From contig WPIO01000001.1 in NCBI GenBank assembly GCA_009760855.2, positions 4,176,001 to 4,240,000 of the forward strand: a stretch of 64,000 nucleotides of DNA, given 5' to 3'. Shown here piece after piece: positions 1-64,000 of the stretch. Each line of letters begins with the position of its first letter. The first letter of the stretch is position 1. Origin of the DNA: Cristatella mucedo (Eukaryota; Bryozoa; Phylactolaemata; Cristatellidae). The translations under genes were made by a program, and so were the position numbers. Below the pieces are notes generated by a model that was given only the letters and a program-made list of their open reading frames with translations, did no database searches and was not told the origin of the DNA.

Positions 1-107
1 TGCCTACAAACGAGAACGGAGTGTTTATGACAGCTCGTTACATATGCTTGCCAAATTCACGAGGCTCTAATGGCAGGTGAGCGTTAGATGTCAATTTACG
101 GACTCAC

Positions 108-60628
<60,521 letters not shown>

Positions 60629-60714
60629 CTGAAAGGTTAACAAAAATGATGCTGAAAAATTGATATATTCTTAAAAATAGAAAAGGGTAGTTGATTTAAC
60701 TGCCTCATTGTTAT

Positions 60715-60830
60715 TGCAATAGAAAAGTCTTTGCATGGTTCACGCCGCTTGCAGTAAGCAATAAGGAATTGCCTGCTGCAGGACTCAAACAAATGAACAT
60801 GGTCGTAAAGTGCGAGAGCATATGGCTGGT
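60715..60830 (-). mobile_element. SINE family 2 copy
   Basis: cgccgcttgcagtaagcaataaggaattgcctgctgcaggactcaaac: shared tail plus the B box region (ctgcaggactcaaac) in antisense. Confidence 0.6.
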
Positions 60831-61025
60831 CTAAAAATATAGGTATCCATAGCTATTGCTAGCTACCAAAGAATAAATATTATTTGATAATCTGCACAAC
60901 AGCAGTGTGATTTCAAAACGCCACATTACCTTACCAGGACTGATTGCACGAGGTTAGCCACCCTTTCATTTATATTTAACATTATTAGCAGACTTAAAAG
61001 TATTATTTGTATATTGACAGAGGAG

Positions 61026-61172
61026 CCTTGATGGCTATTAATTCACAGAAGAGCTTTAATGGCTATCATCACCGCTCGTAGTTGACCGTAAAGGATCTCC
61101 AACTGCAATATTTAAACCCACAAACTCGGCCGTGAAGAGCGAGCACCTTAACTCCTGAGCTCCAACCACCAT
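61026..61172 (-). mobile_element. SINE family 2 copy
   Basis: The segment gagctttaatggctatcatcaccgct is partly repeated (gccttgatggctatta just before it). tRNA-like region ctgcaatatttaaacccacaa…gagcaccttaactcctgag in antisense. Confidence 0.6.
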
Positions 61173-62459
61173 TAGTTATTTTATTCACAAATAGAAACGT
61201 CATAAGGAGAATATTTGAACATCAAGTAATATGTCTGCTTGCTGTAGTAAAGCAGCTGTACGAAATGTTTCCCGTGTTCTAACTGGCAGCACTTCATCAG
61301 ATGAATGTCCAGCTAGGTGGGCAGCCTGCCCAGCTCCAAAGTCAAAGCTAGGAACACGTCAGCACACATTAAAGACATACACCAGCTGCTGCGCTTTGGA
61401 CCACTACTTCCAATAATGACTAGTAAAACATAAATTTCGCAAACTGATTTGCTATCACAGTACGAATCAAAATTAGGAGCAGGTCCCTGCCTATATTTTA
61501 AAGGATTTCCTTCCAGAAATCCTTAAATAGCTATTGCTTGAATCCCTTTGTGCCACTGTCTAAGAACACTCTGTACAAAGAAGAGCATAGGAGGAGGCAA
61601 CTGTGACTACCAGCCAATAGTATTTTCTCTGGTGTGCAGATGTCAGTTGCTCGAATAGTTTTTGAAGTTTATGATTGCTAAACAGTGTAGTACTAAAATA
61701 TCTGTGTGGCATAACATAAGTAGCGAGCCACTTTGTGCTTTAAATTTCTGAGGCTATGATTAAGGGAAAAAAGCACACGATTCATAATAACCGATATACT
61801 CACTATTAAGTTTTTAATCTAAAGCTACCATCATGTGCAGCAATTCTAGATGCATATAATGTTAAATGTTACAGCAGCTAATGTTTTTAAAATCAGTTCA
61901 AAACATGTCGTAATAGTCAATAGTAGTCGTGGCAATCCACGAACGAAGCCCACGTTTTGAAATCCTGATTAGATGCTTAGACGGTTTTCTGTTTATACAT
62001 CCGGATGCTTTGCCAGAAAATGCGACTTGACTACACAAAAAGAAAGTTTTAAATTTATCATAAGTGATTTGAAATGTTGAAAGAAAGCAACGAGTAGATC
62101 ATGTCACCTAGAGGCGGGAAAATAAATTTAAGTATTGAGATATGTCCATAGCCGCCGAGTCGAGAATGGCTCTAGTTTTCAAGAGACCTCAGAGAAAGGC
62201 GTTGCTTAAGACATACTGCACGCACAGGGCTTAGATTATTCTTATTTAGCCGTCTGTAAGTCTGACAGTGACACGCGTGAGAAGTATCAGCTGGTAAAGT
62301 TATGGCCAAGGCATTTCGGCCATGGAGATTTACAGAGGAAAGTTTTATCGCAGGTTTTTGTCAAGAACACTGCGCCGACCTCATCGTGACAGATTTTGCT
62401 GGTTGCATCGCTGAGCGGAGCTAAATAATAAGGTATATCAATATATTCATACTCAATTT
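61173..62459. other. Sequence upstream (gene sense) of exon 1, nothing recognised
   Basis: May hold another REJ or N-terminal exon, but none could be supported. Confidence 0.4.
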
Positions 62460-62584
62460 GTATATCATTCTCAGAGAGTTTAATTTAATCTTTGTAGAGG
62501 TGCTTCAAATCTGGCAAAGGGCTAGAGCCCATGACTTAGGTCCTTAGAGGCGAGTTCCTAACCCCTTAGCCAAACCAGGACGCC
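62460..62584 (-). mobile_element. tRNA-derived SINE, family 1, antisense
   Basis: The reverse strand reads CCTGGTTTGGCTAAGGGGTTAGG (A box region), ATGGGCTCTAGCCC (B box region), then gaagcacctctacaaagatt…ctctgagaatgatatacaaat, a decayed copy of the L2-A-like tail. Confidence 0.65.
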
Positions 62585-62747
62585 AATATATAGGTTTTAT
62601 TATAAAAATTAAATCTCCACCGGTCAGCTAATACAACGTGGTATTCCGTTTGCCTTGGGTCTGCCTGCTGTCTAGCATCCAAGTGAAAACCACACGAGGA
62701 ATTCAGTGAATGGGTTAATCCAAATTTCATGCATATTGCTCCCTGAG

Positions 62748-62808
62748 GTAGATCTTCAAAGGAATGTTAACCTAAACATTTTAGGTAAATAGTCCTTTGA
62801 AGATCTAC
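62748..62808. repeat. Nested inverted repeat (hairpin)
   Basis: 16-bp perfect arms gtagatcttcaaagga / tcctttgaagatctac (62748-62763, 62793-62808), with an inner acctaaa/tttaggt stem (62770-62776, 62780-62786). Function unknown. Confidence 0.85.
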
Positions 62809-63029
62809 TGCACTGTGCAATCCGCACGAATTAATAAGTATTCTTTATGGTAAAGTTTCTAATGATCCCGCCTATACAGGCTGAGACGATTCAAGATCTG
62901 AAAATATATGCAATCTCAATAAGATGTCAGTGTGCTGTGGTTGTTAGCAAAGCTGGAAATGACTACTTGTAAAATTTATGGTGAAGAGGAGAGAGAGAAT
63001 AGCCAGCAATGAAGAGCCTCAATTTGTCG

Positions 63030-63215
63030 AAAGGGTTCAACTGTCATGCTCACAGCAGACAAGCTAACAGCAGAGTTTTGCACCGGCTGTAAACGCCTGA
63101 TTGCACACTCCGAAATCTAGAAGGCATGTTGAAAATGCATCGAACAATTTGGATGTTGTATAAATGTCTAGCAAGCAAGAAGTTTTAACAATGCTATGTA
63201 ACTGAATGTTCAATT
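63030..63215 (-). mobile_element. L2-A LINE RT fragment, antisense
   Basis: ctcacagcagacaagctaacagcagagttttgcaccggctgtaaacgcctgattgcaca matches the RT C-terminal segment of the other antisense copies, strongly diverged. Confidence 0.7.
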
Positions 63216-63286
63216 ACAGCTGCTATTACCATTCATTTGCATTATGGCTCTATATTTATAGGACTTATTATTCACAGCTCTCTTAC

Positions 63287-63311
63287 CGCCCGTAAAATTC
63301 GACCTCACTTG
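63287..63311 (-). CDS. Possible micro-exon just upstream of exon 1
   Basis: The reverse strand has an acceptor-like TCTTCTTATGAAAG, then (Ala/Ser) SEVEFYG plus two bases, then a strong donor GTAAGAG. Joining it to exon 1 would give EFYGRWQLSSN, which fits the Y-x-W strand of REJ modules and the required phase. At 21-25 nt it may be chance. Confidence 0.25.
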
Positions 63312-64000
63312 CTTTCATAAGAAGACCAGTAATTTAGTAATAGCTAATAGCAGTGGTAATTTAAAAGACTTTTCCTCTTATTCCGATGAAAGATTAATGC
63401 GTGTTGCTTGGTTTAATGAGTCTATCGAATTTCTTGCTACAACATCAGCCTAGGGATAGAGGCCACTGTTAGTGGCAGAGAGCGCCTTAGCAGGGAGAGC
63501 ACTGAGACAAAGAGCACGTTGGCTGACAGAGAGCATTCTAATAGAGAGCATTTTGATGCAGAGCATGGTGGCCTGGTATTCGCCGAGAAGAAGAAATTGC
63601 TGAAATACTCCTTTTCGTATGAATAAAAATACATCCTCAGTGGCAGTAATTAAAATACATTTATAAAGTATTGCTCTCTGGCTCTGGATTTTAGCAGATA
63701 CATTTTAGAGACCCGGCGTGCATGTTGAGTCGAAAACTGGTAAGCAGGCTTCTCTAATGTGATTCCACAGACGTTTTTGAAAGAAGATTTAAATAATTGC
63801 GAGTATTAGGCCTTAGGTTCGCGATTATTAGGCAGACAATTCTTAGTAACACAAATCTCTGATAATGTTATCTAACCTCTTCAAGCTTTCTATAGCTCCC
63901 ATGAGATTCATCTGCTAAAGGTTATTTCTGAAACAGTAACATTCTCTGTGACCCTGCTATCAAAAAGCGTTTAAGTATTAATGCGCAGTAAAAAAGGCAA

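Noticed and set aside
60920-60980. Donor-like GTAAGG after a short frame INERVANLVQSVL upstream of exon 1
   Set aside because: The phase does not match the one-base start of exon 1 in the open frame.

Overview
The window is eukaryotic, and almost certainly from an invertebrate animal. It has many short exons with GT/AG splice signals, introns up to about 8 kb, tRNA-derived SINEs, many broken L2/CR1-type LINE copies with (ATT)n tails, and long (TA)n and (GA)n microsatellites. I cannot name the phylum.

One gene fills nearly the whole window, on the minus strand: a polycystin-1 (PKD1)-family receptor-channel. I assembled 26 exons by hand, from 60628 down to 108. They total 4891 nt (1630 complete codons), and all 25 junctions are compatible in reading phase. 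In protein order they encode: REJ-type extracellular module (60.6-45.6 kb); a helical and beta-rich GAIN-like region (45.8-31.5 kb); the GPS motif (29.9 kb); first membrane segment and PLAT domain (29.7-27.1 kb); membrane segments 2-5 (27.0-21.0 kb); the first segment of the PKD channel module (16.6 kb); the extracellular polycystin (TOP) domain (13.6-5.3 kb); and two further channel segments (5.1-0.1 kb). The start of the gene lies beyond the right edge. The last three channel segments, the pore and the C-terminus lie beyond the left edge. No second protein-coding gene is convincingly present.

The rest is intronic and dominated by repeats. There are about fifteen fragments of one L2-like LINE (called L2-A here), in both orientations, one retaining endonuclease and reverse-transcriptase regions (about 9.0-12.9 kb). 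Five fragments belong to a second LINE family (L2-B). There are two or three tRNA-derived SINE families, one of which shares the L2-A 3' hairpin. A diverged satellite of about 174 bp changes orientation several times between 52.0 and 57.3 kb around two REJ exons. A hAT-like DNA element lies at 41.2 kb. Long purine tracts all lie on the strand opposite the gene's sense strand.

The observations most worth following are: a GPS motif in which the usual cleavage tripeptide is replaced (CICNRLPF); a perfect 74-bp-arm palindrome made from reverse-transcriptase sequence (10610-10807); a decayed 2A-like motif just upstream of the LINE endonuclease (12813-12839); strand-biased polypyrimidine tracts recalling those of vertebrate PKD1; and the inverting satellite array.
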